Assembly: GCA_963764215.1 (NCBI GenBank)
Contig: CAVXRS010000007.1
Span: forward strand, 248,001-312,000
Direction of reading: 5' to 3'
DNA: 64,000 bases
From: JAFDWI01 sp963764215
Lineage (GTDB): Bacteria > Actinomycetota > Acidimicrobiia > Acidimicrobiales > Iamiaceae
The notes beneath the pieces were generated by a model that saw nothing but the letters and a program-made list of their open reading frames with translations, searched no databases and was not told the DNA's origin. The translations under genes and the position numbers were made by a program. Below, one piece after another: positions 54,514-63,484 of this stretch. Positions within the stretch are counted from its first letter, which is position 1, and the number at the start of each line of letters is the position of its first letter.

Positions 54514-55650
54514 TCAGAGGGTGCCGGTGAGCGCCTGGAGCCCCAGGCTCAACAGACCCACGCCCGCCCACAGGATGGCGCCGAGCAGGATCGGACGGTA
54601 CCCGGCGGTGGCGATGTCCCGGGCCTTCGTCGAAAGCCCGATCGCCGCGAGTGCGGCCGTGATCATCCAGGTGGCCAACAGCGACAACCCGTGATGCCAG
54701 CCGCCGGGGACGAACCCGATGGTGTTGAGGACCACCGCGGCGAGGAAGCCCAGGATGAACAGCGGGAAGATCCTGCGCAACGGCACGCGCGCCCGGGGCG
54801 CGGCGTTCTCTTCGGCTCCGGCCATCGTCGTCGATGGACTCTCGGGTCCGTGCGGGTCGGCGATTCCACAGCCAGGCGACGCCGATGCTGATCGGGATGA
54901 TCGCCAGCGTCCGGGTCAGCTTCACGACCACGGCGAACTGCTCCGCGCGTGCCCGTAGATGTTGGCGGCGGCCACCACCGAGGAGGTGTCGTTGATGGCC
55001 GTTCCCGCCCACAGTCCGAAGGAGTGCTGGGAGAGGCCCAGCGCGTGGCCGATCGAGGGATAGAGCAACACGGCGATCACGTTGAACAGGAAGATCGTGG
55101 CGATCGAATAGGTCACGTCGACCTCGTCCGCGTCGATGACGGCGTCGGTGGCGGCGATCGCCGATGCGCCACAGATCGCCGTGCCCACGCCGATCAACAG
55201 GTTCGTGTCGTGGCGGATCTTCAGGACCCGACCGACCACCCAGGCGAGCAGCAGCACGCCGACAAGGGAACCCACCAGCACGGGCAGCGACTCGACGCCG
55301 GTGTGCACGACCTGGCTGAGCGACAGTCCGAAGCCCAGCACGATGATCGAGCCCTGGAGCACCTTCTTCGACGTGAACTTCACTCCCGGGGTGAGTCGTC
55401 GCGATGGCGGGCGGATCAGGGCGATCACGATGCCGATCAGGATCGCGAACACCGGGCTGCCCACGACCGGGGCGAGACCGCCGAGCCAGGTGGCCACGAC
55501 GGTGATGCCGGCGGCGGCCGCGACGCCGGGGGCGTAGGTGGCGAGGGTGGCGCGCACCCCGTGGGGCAACGGTGCCGGGTCGGGCGCCGGTGCCCCGACC
55601 GCCGGGCGCGTCCTGGTGGCAGCGGTGTGGACTTCGGTCACGCTCGCCAT
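54514..55650 (-). CDS. yeiH: YeiH family putative sulfate exporter (two frameshifts)
   Basis: ATG 55650; about 378 residues after correction, with roughly ten membrane helices. Characteristic segments are FTSKKVLQGSIIVLGFGLSL, LLIGVGTAICGASAIAATDA, VDVTYSIATIFLFNVIAVLL and HSFGLWAGTAINDTSSVVAA. Frame changes near 54955 and 54840 lead through VVVKLTRTLAIIPISIGVAW to RRIFPLFILGFLAAVVLNTI and STKARDIATAGYRPILLGAI. UPF0324/YeiH proteins have been annotated as sulfate or sulfite-linked exporters, with limited proof. A LysR gene is divergent, the usual pairing for this family. Confidence 0.85.
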
Positions 55651-55712
55651 GATGGTGGCCGGTGATCGGCCTGGGAACCGGCAAAGTGCTGATCGGGTTC
55701 TAAGGTCTACTT

Positions 55713-56622
55713 ATGCCCTTGCCGGAGCCTTCCCCGAATCTCGCCGCGTTGGATCTGTTGGTGAGCGTCGGCGAACTCGGTTCGATCTCGGCCGCGGCCC
55801 GGGCACACGGCATCAGCCAACCCGCGGCGAGCATGCGCCTCCGTGACCTGGAGTCGATGCTGGGTCTCGACCTGCTCGAACGTTCCCCCGGTGGTACCCG
55901 GTTCACCCCGGCGGGCGAAGCGATGGCCGAATGGGCGAACGTGGTGCTGCGCGGAGTGGCGGCGTTGCTTGCCGGGGCCACGGCGTTGCGGGCCGCGCGT
56001 GGGTCGAAGTTGCGGGTCGGCGCGAGCATGACGGTCGCGGAGTACCTGTTTCCCGGATGGTTGCACCGACTCAGCGCGACTCGGCCGGAGGTGGGCGTCT
56101 CGCTGCGGATGGGCAACTCCGAGGCCGTGTCCGAACTGGTGCTCGCCGGGGACGCCGATCTGGGGTTCGTGGAAGGCCCGACGATTCCGGTCGGGCTCGC
56201 GTCCCGTACGTTGCTCCGGGACCGGCTCGTCGTGGCCGTGGGAGCCGATCACCGCTGGGCGCACCGTGGCGACCCGTTGACTCCGGCCGAGCTGGCGGCG
56301 ACGCCGCTCGCGCTCCGGGAGGTCGGCTCGGGTACCCGCGCGGTGCTGGACGACGCGCTGGCGGACCTCGGCCTGGTCGGCGCAGGTCGACGTCGAGCTG
56401 GGGTCGACGACGGCGATCAAGGCGGCGGTGGTGTCCGGTGGGCCACCGGCGGTCGTCTCGGAGCTCGCGCTGGGGCATGAACTGGCCGGGGGTCAACTCG
56501 TGGAGGTCCCCTGTGCGGGGCTCGACATGCACCGGTGGATCCGGGCGGTGTGGCCGCAGGGGCGCCGACTCTCCGCGCCGGCGCGGCAGCTGATCGAGCT
56601 GGCGGTCCGACCGGCGGAATGA
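55713..56622 (+). CDS. LysR family transcriptional regulator (one frameshift)
   Basis: The protein begins MPLPEPSPNLAALDLLVSVG; the HTH is GSISAAARAHGISQPAASMR followed by LRDLESMLGLDLLERSPGGT. The effector domain starts at KLRVGASMTVAEYLFPGWLH and includes SELVLAGDADLGFVEGPTIP. The frame changes near 56385; the other frame gives VDVELGSTTAIKAAVVSGGP, VVSELALGHELAGGQLVEVP and the end. About 303 residues. Divergent from yeiH, with 62 bases between the genes, so it probably controls yeiH in the manner of YeiE/CysB-type regulators. Confidence 0.87.
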
Positions 56623-56654
56623 CCCTCCGCGCCGCGCCGGCGCGGCGGGTCTGT

Positions 56655-57134
56655 TCATTCGAGGGCCGAGCGGATGTCGTCGGCGATCTTCTCGGGTTTC
56701 GTCGCCGGGCCGTAGCGCCGGATGACCTGGCCGTCGCGGCCGATCAGGAACTTCGTGAAGTTCCACTTGATCCGGTCGGCGAGCAGTCCTCGCTTCTGGG
56801 TCCGCAACCAGGCGTAGAGCGGATGGGCGTCGGCCCCGTTCACGTCGATCTTGGCGAACAGCGGAAAGCTGACGCGGTAGTTGGTTTCGCAGAACTCGGC
56901 GATCTCGTCGTTGCTGCCGGGTTCCTGATGCGCGAACTGGTCGCAGGGGAAGCCGAGCACTTCGAAGCCGTCGTCACCGAAGCGCTCGTGCAGCTCCTGC
57001 AATCCTTTGTACTGCGGTGTGAACCCGCACTTCGAGGCCGTGTTGACCACCAACAGCACCTGGCCGGAGTAGTCGCCGAGGGGCTGCTGCTCGCCCTCGA
57101 TGGTGGTGGCCGAGAAGTCCGAGATCGTGCTCAT
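56655..57134 (-). CDS. Glutathione peroxidase family thiol peroxidase
   Basis: The 159-residue protein has the Gpx signature VVNTASKCGFTPQYKGLQEL with the peroxidatic Cys at position 36 (Cys, not selenocysteine), GFPCDQFAHQEPGSNDEIAE with the Gln of the catalytic tetrad and a second Cys that may resolve, and KWNFTKFLIGRDGQVI with Trp and Asn. Cys-type Gpx proteins of bacteria generally use thioredoxin. It reduces hydroperoxides in the cytoplasm. It is divergent from the lipoprotein gene at 57220. Confidence 0.93.
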   Translation of the reverse strand: MSTISDFSATTIEGEQQPLGDYSGQVLLVVNTASKCGFTPQYKGLQELHERFGDDGFEVLGFPCDQFAHQEPGSNDEIAEFCETNYRVSFPLFAKIDVNGADAHPLYAWLRTQKRGLLADRIKWNFTKFLIGRDGQVIRRYGPATKPEKIADDIRSALE

Positions 57135-57219
57135 GTGTCCAGTCTGCCCGAGATCGGTTGGTCAGCGCGCAAGACAGCGCCGGTGTAGCGTGCGTCGAAA
57201 CGATCAGGGGAGCTGCCAC

Positions 57220-58488
57220 ATGGGACACAAGGGCGCAGTCGACGAATCGGTGGGGTTGCGGCGGAGGCGAACCCAGCGTTGGGGGCTCGTGCCGTTGTGC
57301 GCGGTGGCGATGCTGGTCGTCGCAGCATGTGATCCGGGGTTCGTGACCCCGATCGCCGGTTCGGGCAATGGTTCCGGCACTCCGGGCGCGAACGGACCCG
57401 AAGCGCAGGCCGCGTTCGTGGCACCGGGATCGGTGGCGGTTTCGCCGGTCGACGATTCGGTGTATGTGGTGGACACCACCGAATGCACGATCTCGAGGAT
57501 CGCCAATGGCCAGGTCTCTCTGGTCGCGGGAGTACCCGGTTCGTGCGGCGACACCGGTGACGGTGGTCCCGCGACGTCGGCGGAGATCAAGACCGATTAC
57601 CTCGAAGTCACGCCGGACGGTCAGATCTACTTTCTGCAGTCTGCGAGCTCGGGCAACACCGTTCTCCGTCGCATCTCGACCGACGGGGTGATCCACGCGG
57701 CCGTGCCGTACACCATGAACGGCACGAACGGCAACGTCATCGGATTCTCCATCGATGCGGCAGGCACGGCCACGATCGTCGAAAGCGATACGTTGGGAAC
57801 GTTCCCGGACTTGAGCGGCGAGATGTACGTGAGCACGGTCACCGCATCGGGGACCCAGACGCTGCTGCATCCCCCCGTCACCGGGCAGCCGGTCTACGGC
57901 GACGCGGTTCCCTACGGTGACAACGGGTTCGTGCTCCAGTGGGATGAAATAGTCTCTCCGTCGACCTATATGCACATCATCTACGGCATGGACCGCTACG
58001 ACGTGTCGACCGGCACGCTCACGTCCATCACCACCAAGCCGTGGGACGGTGCGCCGCCGGGTTACACCGAGATCGACATCGTTGCCGCGGCGGCGGACGG
58101 CACGGTCTACTACCAAGAATTGGGCTACTACGCGAGCGAATTCAGGTTGTACCGGGCGGATCCTGACGGAACCATCACGTTGATCGCGAACGAGAACGCC
58201 GTCGCCGATCTGGGCACGACCCGTTACTACGGAGCCGCGCTGGACCAACCCCTTCGGATCGCCGGTCACGGCGCGGTCACCCTGCACAATGGGCTCGTCT
58301 ACAGCTCGGGTCACGTGGTCTACCGGTTGGGCGCACCGAAGATCGCGCCCGGGCCCACCACCACCACCACGACTGCGCCCACCACGACGTCGACCACGTC
58401 GACCTCCACGACGTCGACCACGACGTCGACCACGTCGACCACCACGACGTCAACCACATCGACTACGACGACGACGACGCCGGGCTGA
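57220..58488 (+). CDS. NHL-repeat-like lipoprotein (paralogue 2) with Thr/Ser-rich C-terminal tail
   Basis: ATG 57220; 422 residues. The signal LVPLCAVAMLVVAAC ends in a lipobox Cys. The mature part opens like paralogue 1: GFVTPIAGSGNGSGTPGANG, FVAPGSVAVSPVDDSVYVVD and GVPGSCGDTGDGGPATSAEI. It continues with propeller-like strands and ends with about 45 residues of Thr and Ser after a GAPKIAPGP hinge. The tail is encoded by a repetitive ccacgacgtcga tract at 58357-58486. It is probably a surface-exposed binding protein whose tail spans the wall or is glycosylated (inference). Confidence 0.82.
   Translation: MGHKGAVDESVGLRRRRTQRWGLVPLCAVAMLVVAACDPGFVTPIAGSGNGSGTPGANGPEAQAAFVAPGSVAVSPVDDSVYVVDTTECTISRIANGQVSLVAGVPGSCGDTGDGGPATSAEIKTDYLEVTPDGQIYFLQSASSGNTVLRRISTDGVIHAAVPYTMNGTNGNVIGFSIDAAGTATIVESDTLGTFPDLSGEMYVSTVTASGTQTLLHPPVTGQPVYGDAVPYGDNGFVLQWDEIVSPSTYMHIIYGMDRYDVSTGTLTSITTKPWDGAPPGYTEIDIVAAAADGTVYYQELGYYASEFRLYRADPDGTITLIANENAVADLGTTRYYGAALDQPLRIAGHGAVTLHNGLVYSSGHVVYRLGAPKIAPGPTTTTTTAPTTTSTTSTSTTSTTTSTTSTTTTSTTSTTTTTTPG
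58357..58486 (+). repeat. Low-complexity triplet tract encoding Thr/Ser tail
   Basis: Irregular runs of acc, acg and tcg codons, with the 12-mer acgacgtcgacc recurring, encode the Thr/Ser end of the lipoprotein. Such tracts change length easily by slippage. Confidence 0.85.
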
Positions 58489-58525
58489 CCGGCACACCGC
58501 CGGGACCTCTTGGGCCGGTTGCGGA

Positions 58526-59737
58526 TCAGGCGGCGGCGAGGTGGTTGGCGCCGCGGCCGATCAGATCCAGGAAGTTCGTGGCGTAGAAGCGGGTGCGCAC
58601 CTGTTCGGAGCGGTCGCCGAGGGACGCTTCGAAGCGCTCCAGCGGACGGCGCCCGCCCTCGACGTGGGGGTAGTCCGAGGAGAACAGGCACACCTCTTCG
58701 CCGGCCTGGTCGATGATCCAACCCACGTCGTCGGTGGGGTACGGCGTGAAGCGCATCTGGCGGCGCACGTACTCGCTCGGCCGCAACGACAGCGCCCGGA
58801 GGCGTTCTTCGTGACGGGCGAACGCCTCGAAGGCCGACTCCATCTGCCGCATCCAGGAAGGCACCCAGATCGCACCCTGCTCGATGACGCCGATCCGCAG
58901 CTCGGCGAACCGTTCGAACACGCCGTCGAAGAGCATCGTGGCCAGGGTCTGAGCGGGCGGCCCGGGAATTCCCATGTAGTCGACCGAACGGAAGTTCTCC
59001 TCGCCGCCGTGGAAATCCGGTGGCACCGGCAGGCCGTTGCGGAAGTAGTCGGCGTCGATGAGGTCGCCGGTGCCCCCGACGTGGAACACCACGGGTACCC
59101 CGGCCTCCTGTGCCTGGGCCCACACCGGGTCGAGTCCGATGTGGCTCGGCGAATGACCGGGCGGACAGCCCGACGCGACGAGGAGCGCTCCCGCGCCCGC
59201 TTCGATGGCGTCGCGGGCCATGGCCGCGGCCCGGTCGAAATCGACCAGGGGCACATAGCAGGTCGCCAACAGCCGCGGGTCGTGCGCGCAGAACTCGAGC
59301 ATGCCCCGGTTGTGGGCGGCTGCGACGCCGTAGGCGAAGTCGACGTCACCGGTGTGCTCCCAGTCGTGCAGCCGCCGGTTGTGGAACGTGTTGAACACCA
59401 GCTGGGACGAGAACCCCAACAGATCCAACGCCCGGCCGCGGTCCTCCGCCAGGAACGACCCGGTCGCCGCGAAGTTCTTGCGGGCCATGATCTGTTCGGC
59501 CTCATCGGCCCGGTACTCCTCGCTCCGGTGCCTGTCGGCGAGGCGGACGAACGACGCTTCGAGATCACGCTGCTGGGCCTCCGGGTCACCGGTCTGGCGT
59601 AGTTCGTTGCCACCCGGATAGCGCAGCGGCGCGATCCGGTCGCGGATCGACGGATCGGCATGGTCGCGCAACCAGGTCGGTGTCTCCATGAGGTGGGCGT
59701 CGGCATCGTGGATGACCCGCCCGTCGTTGTACGGCAT
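58526..59737 (-). CDS. Amidohydrolase family protein (amidohydrolase 2 type)
   Basis: ATG 59737; 403 residues. The metal-binding start is VIHDADAHLMETPTWLRDHA. Other conserved parts are VPLVDFDRAAAMARDAIEAG, VPVVFHVGGTG with the His ligand, LRIGVIEQGAIWVPSWMRQM and CLFSSDYPHVEGGRRPLERF with the catalytic Asp. This fits the PF04909 metal-dependent hydrolases, which include decarboxylases such as ACMSD and many actinobacterial proteins of unknown substrate. It is divergent from the CocE-type hydrolase gene at 59890. Confidence 0.9.
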   Translation of the reverse strand: MPYNDGRVIHDADAHLMETPTWLRDHADPSIRDRIAPLRYPGGNELRQTGDPEAQQRDLEASFVRLADRHRSEEYRADEAEQIMARKNFAATGSFLAEDRGRALDLLGFSSQLVFNTFHNRRLHDWEHTGDVDFAYGVAAAHNRGMLEFCAHDPRLLATCYVPLVDFDRAAAMARDAIEAGAGALLVASGCPPGHSPSHIGLDPVWAQAQEAGVPVVFHVGGTGDLIDADYFRNGLPVPPDFHGGEENFRSVDYMGIPGPPAQTLATMLFDGVFERFAELRIGVIEQGAIWVPSWMRQMESAFEAFARHEERLRALSLRPSEYVRRQMRFTPYPTDDVGWIIDQAGEEVCLFSSDYPHVEGGRRPLERFEASLGDRSEQVRTRFYATNFLDLIGRGANHLAAA

Positions 59738-59889
59738 CGTTGAACCCCCGTTGCAGGCGATGCTTGCATTCTGACGCAGATTCCGGCGCCGCGCTCGTCG
59801 GCCGTCACGCCGGCGCGTGGTGAGCATCTATCGTCTCTGGGGCCCCACCGACACGGCCGGGGCCGGACCGCGACCAGGGGGGACCCACG

Positions 59890-62049
59890 ATGCACATCCG
59901 AGCCGGGGTGGAAACCCTCACGATCATCGACGCCGAACCGGGCACGCACCTGCGTCTGGAGTCGCCCGGGGGAAGCCCGATCATCACCGTCGTCGCGGAC
60001 GGGTCGGGCAATGCGCACATCGCCTATGTGCCCCGGTCGCACCGGGTCATCGCGGACGTCGACGACCTCGTCGGGGTCGTCCGCGAAGGCCACACTCTGA
60101 CGCCCGGCGAGTTCGTGCTGGTGGACGAGGGCACCGGGGAGCGCCACGGCCCGCTGCGCGTGCTCGGTGTCGACGACGTCCCCGACGAGTCCTTCTACGA
60201 CCAGCACCTCGACCCGGGTTTCGGGTATCTGACCATGCGCGACGGCGTGCAGCTCTCGGCGAACGTGATGGTTCCCGATGAGAACCTGTTCGGACCGGCC
60301 CCGTGGCCCACGGTCATCGAGTACTCCGGCTACGGACCGTCCAACCCGGACGCCCCCCAGCCCGGATCGCTGATCGCCAACCTGCTGGGCTTCGCGGTGG
60401 TCGGCGTGAACCTCCGCGGCAGCGGCTGTTCGGGCGGCATCTACGACGTGTTCAGCGCCGCGCAGTCCGCGGACGGCTACGACATCGTCGAGATCGTCGC
60501 CCGTCAGGACTGGGTGCTGCACCACCGCCCGGGCATGGTCGGTCTCAGCTATCCGGGCAACACCCAACTCTTCGTCGGGGCCACCCGTCCGCCGCACCTG
60601 GCCGCGATCACGCCGCTGTCGGTGCTCGACGATCTGTGGCGGCAGCAGTGGCCGGGGGGCATCTACAACTCCGGGTTCACGCGGGTGTGGATCGAGATGC
60701 GCGACGCCGAGACCAAGAAGGGCGGCATGGCCTGGGACCAGCAGCGGATCGACGACGGCGACGAGGTCGCCGCTGCGAATCAGCAGGTCCGGTCGATCGA
60801 CCTGGACTTCGTGCGCTTCGGCCATGCCATGGACACGTACCGCCCGGCCATGCGCAACCGGCGCGCCGCGGATCTCGTCGGACGCATCGAGGTGCCGGTG
60901 TATCTGACCGGATCGTGGCAGGACGAACAGACCGGCAGCCGCTTCGCCCTGATGCTCGACCGCTTCACCGGGTCGCCCCACACGGTGTTCACGATGACCA
61001 ACGGGCATCACCCTGACGGCTACTCGCCGATGCTGATCAACCGGTGGTTCGAGTTCCTCAGCTTCTACGTGGCGCGCCGCGTCCCGCAGGTGAACCCGGT
61101 CATCCGTGAGCTCGCCCCGGCGGTGTTCGCCGAGCACTTCGGCTACACCCCGGAACTCGAAGAAGACCGGTTCGCCCGGTTCGGTGACGACTACGACGCC
61201 GCGCTGGCCGCGTATCGGGCCGAACCACCGGTGCGGTTGCTCTTCGAATCGGGCGCCGCGGGCGAGGTGCCCGGCGCACCCGGTCACCGTTTCGACCTGT
61301 TGGCCGACGCCTGGCCGATACCCGAGACCACCCCCCGACGGTTGTGGCTCGGCGCCGATCACACGCTCGCCCCCGAAGCGCCGGAGGCCGAAGGCGTGGA
61401 CACCTACGAGGACGACGTCGACGCCGGCGGGTTCAGCTACGCCCTCACCGACGTGTTCGACGCGTTCATCCAACCGACCGTGGACTACGAGTGGACCCGC
61501 TTCGCCGACGCACACCAGGCGGTGTACGAGACGACCGTGGACGCGACCTTCACGATCGCCGGCCAGTCGCATCTGGATCTGTGGCTGCGTCCGGGCACGA
61601 CCGACACCGCCGTGCAGGTGACGCTCAGCGAGATCCGACCCGACGGTCACGAGGTGCGCGTCCAGACCGGCTACCACCGGCCGGTCCACAACGTCGAAGA
61701 GCCCGGGTCGACGGAACTCCACGTCGACTACACCTTCGACGAGGACGACCGGTGCTCGCTGGTTCCCGGCGAGTGGATCCACACCCGCGTGCCGTTGTTG
61801 CCGACCGCGCATCTGTTCCGCAAGGGATCACGCCTGCGGGTCGCCGTCGCCACGCCGGGCAGGGACCATCCGTTCTGGCGGTTCGAGAACCCGGTCACGC
61901 CGGGCGCCACCCATGACATCGGCCGTGGCGGGGCCCACGCCTCGGCGCTGGTGTTGCCGGTGATCCCCACGCCGGACCACCCGGCCGATTTCCCACCTGC
62001 CACCGCATTGCGCGGTCAGGTGACCCGTCCCGCAGGCATCCCGGCCTGA
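59890..62049 (+). CDS. CocE/NonD family hydrolase (X-Pro dipeptidyl-peptidase-like)
   Basis: ATG 59890; 719 residues. An N-terminal beta-rich region of about 100 residues is followed by the hydrolase domain: GYLTMRDGVQLSANVMVPDE, VIEYSGYGPSN, VVGVNLRGSGCSGGIYDVFS, the nucleophile motif MVGLSYPGNTQLF and YLTGSWQDEQTGSRFALMLD with the Asp. The C-terminal jelly-roll starts near VDATFTIAGQSHLDLWLRPG and includes GSRLRVAVATPGRDHPFWRF. CocE-type enzymes cleave esters or acyl-peptides. No signal peptide is visible. Its 3' end overlaps the convergent MFS gene by 34 bases. Confidence 0.9.
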   Translation: MHIRAGVETLTIIDAEPGTHLRLESPGGSPIITVVADGSGNAHIAYVPRSHRVIADVDDLVGVVREGHTLTPGEFVLVDEGTGERHGPLRVLGVDDVPDESFYDQHLDPGFGYLTMRDGVQLSANVMVPDENLFGPAPWPTVIEYSGYGPSNPDAPQPGSLIANLLGFAVVGVNLRGSGCSGGIYDVFSAAQSADGYDIVEIVARQDWVLHHRPGMVGLSYPGNTQLFVGATRPPHLAAITPLSVLDDLWRQQWPGGIYNSGFTRVWIEMRDAETKKGGMAWDQQRIDDGDEVAAANQQVRSIDLDFVRFGHAMDTYRPAMRNRRAADLVGRIEVPVYLTGSWQDEQTGSRFALMLDRFTGSPHTVFTMTNGHHPDGYSPMLINRWFEFLSFYVARRVPQVNPVIRELAPAVFAEHFGYTPELEEDRFARFGDDYDAALAAYRAEPPVRLLFESGAAGEVPGAPGHRFDLLADAWPIPETTPRRLWLGADHTLAPEAPEAEGVDTYEDDVDAGGFSYALTDVFDAFIQPTVDYEWTRFADAHQAVYETTVDATFTIAGQSHLDLWLRPGTTDTAVQVTLSEIRPDGHEVRVQTGYHRPVHNVEEPGSTELHVDYTFDEDDRCSLVPGEWIHTRVPLLPTAHLFRKGSRLRVAVATPGRDHPFWRFENPVTPGATHDIGRGGAHASALVLPVIPTPDHPADFPPATALRGQVTRPAGIPA

Positions 62050-63434
62050 CCGTCGGCGCCGACCGGGTCCGGGTCGCGGATCGTCATCCAGGAGATCACC
62101 CCGCCGAGCACGCAGAGGCCCGCACAGATCCACACCGCGTTGCGATACGCGGCGGTGAACACCGTCGCCGGCGAGTGGGTGTGCAGGCCGACCACGACGG
62201 GGACCAGCGCCACCGCGATCAACCCGGCGCCCCGGGACGCGGCGTTGTTGACCCCCGAGGCGATGCCGGCCAGCCGGTCGTCGAGCGCACCCATCACCGT
62301 TGCGGTGAGCGGACTGACCGTGAGGACCATGCCGACCGCAAAGATGGTGGCGCCGCCCAGCACGGTCGGGGTGAACGTCGTGCCCGGACCCACGCTCGCC
62401 AACCACACCAGCCCGACACCGGCGACGATCGGCCCGGCCGTCATGAGGATCCGTGGTCCGGTGCGCACCGACAGCCGTCCCGCCCGGGCCGAGAACAACA
62501 ACAGCAGTACGCTGATGGGCAGCAGCGACGCACCGGCCTGGAGCGCCGAGTAGCCGAGCACGAACTGCAGCTCGAGCACCACCAGGAACGTGGCGCCACC
62601 CAGACCGCCGTAGATGGCGACCGTGGCGAGGTTCGCGCCGACGAATTGGCGTGAGCGGAAGATTCCGAGCGGGATCATCGGGTGATCCGAGCGGCGCTCG
62701 ATCAGGACGAAGGCGACGGCGCATCCGACACCGAGGAGCGCGGCGACGATCTCGGGCGGCCCGATGCCGTTGTTCGACTCGATCAGCGCGAAGGCGATGG
62801 CCCCGAGGGCGATCGACCCGGTGAGCGCACCGGTGATGTCGAGGCGCGGTGGGGCCGTGTCGTTCCTGGATTCGGGAACGCCCCGGGACAGCACCAGGGC
62901 CACCAGCGCAAGGGGCACGTTGATGAAGAACACCGCCCGCCACGTCACCGCGTCGATCAACCAGCCGCCGAGGAACGGGGCGATCGCCGTGGCCACCCCG
63001 GCCATGCCCGACCACGCACCGACCGCCCATGCCCGATCGTCGGGAGCGAAGCTCGCGGTGATGATCGCCAGGCTCCCGGGCACGAGCATCGCACCACCGA
63101 CGCCCTGCAGGGCGCGGGCGGCGACGAGCAGGTGGATCGAGGGCGCGACGCCACAGAGCACCGAAGCCCCCGTGAAGGCGACCAGCCCGATCTGCAACAG
63201 ACGGCGCCGGCCGTACCGGTCGCCGAGTGAGCCTCCGAGCAGCAACAACGCGGTGAGGGTCACCAGGTACGCGTCGACGGTCCACTGCAACCCGGAGAGA
63301 CCACCGTGGAGGTCACGTTCGATGGTCGGCAGCGCGATGTTCACGACGGTGCCGTCGAGAAAGACCAGGCCCGACGCGAGCACCGTCACCGCGAGCACGA
63401 GCCGCGACCTGGTCGAGCCTGCGTGAACCGGCAT
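62016..63434 (-). CDS. MFS transporter, DHA2-like
   Basis: ATG 63434 (a TTG at 63446 is in frame); about 472 residues, probably 14 helices. TM1 has VLASGLVFLDGTVVNIALPT, the loop is LGGSLGDRYGRRRLLQIGLV, TM4 is ARALQGVGGAMLVPGSLAII and motif C is IAPFLGGWLIDAVTWRAVFF. The C-terminal half includes GIASGVNNAASRGAGLIAVA. The EmrB/QacA type exports drugs or metabolites with protons. No regulator is adjacent. Confidence 0.92.
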   Translation of the reverse strand: MPVHAGSTRSRLVLAVTVLASGLVFLDGTVVNIALPTIERDLHGGLSGLQWTVDAYLVTLTALLLLGGSLGDRYGRRRLLQIGLVAFTGASVLCGVAPSIHLLVAARALQGVGGAMLVPGSLAIITASFAPDDRAWAVGAWSGMAGVATAIAPFLGGWLIDAVTWRAVFFINVPLALVALVLSRGVPESRNDTAPPRLDITGALTGSIALGAIAFALIESNNGIGPPEIVAALLGVGCAVAFVLIERRSDHPMIPLGIFRSRQFVGANLATVAIYGGLGGATFLVVLELQFVLGYSALQAGASLLPISVLLLLFSARAGRLSVRTGPRILMTAGPIVAGVGLVWLASVGPGTTFTPTVLGGATIFAVGMVLTVSPLTATVMGALDDRLAGIASGVNNAASRGAGLIAVALVPVVVGLHTHSPATVFTAAYRNAVWICAGLCVLGGVISWMTIRDPDPVGADGQAGMPAGRVT

Positions 63435-63484
63435 CGTGTGCTCCAACCGTCACGGCGCCGGGGTTGTTCCCGGTCCGGTCCGTG

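Noticed and set aside
58357..58486. Possible CRISPR-like or tandem array
   Set aside because: The units are short irregular Thr/Ser codons inside a coding frame, with no spacers. The same holds for the tract at 30810-30905.
58561..61812. A 1083-codon open frame on the minus strand
   Set aside because: It is antisense to the CocE-type and part of the amidohydrolase genes; the translation is low-complexity Arg/Gly/Asp-rich, as expected for shadows in very GC-rich DNA.
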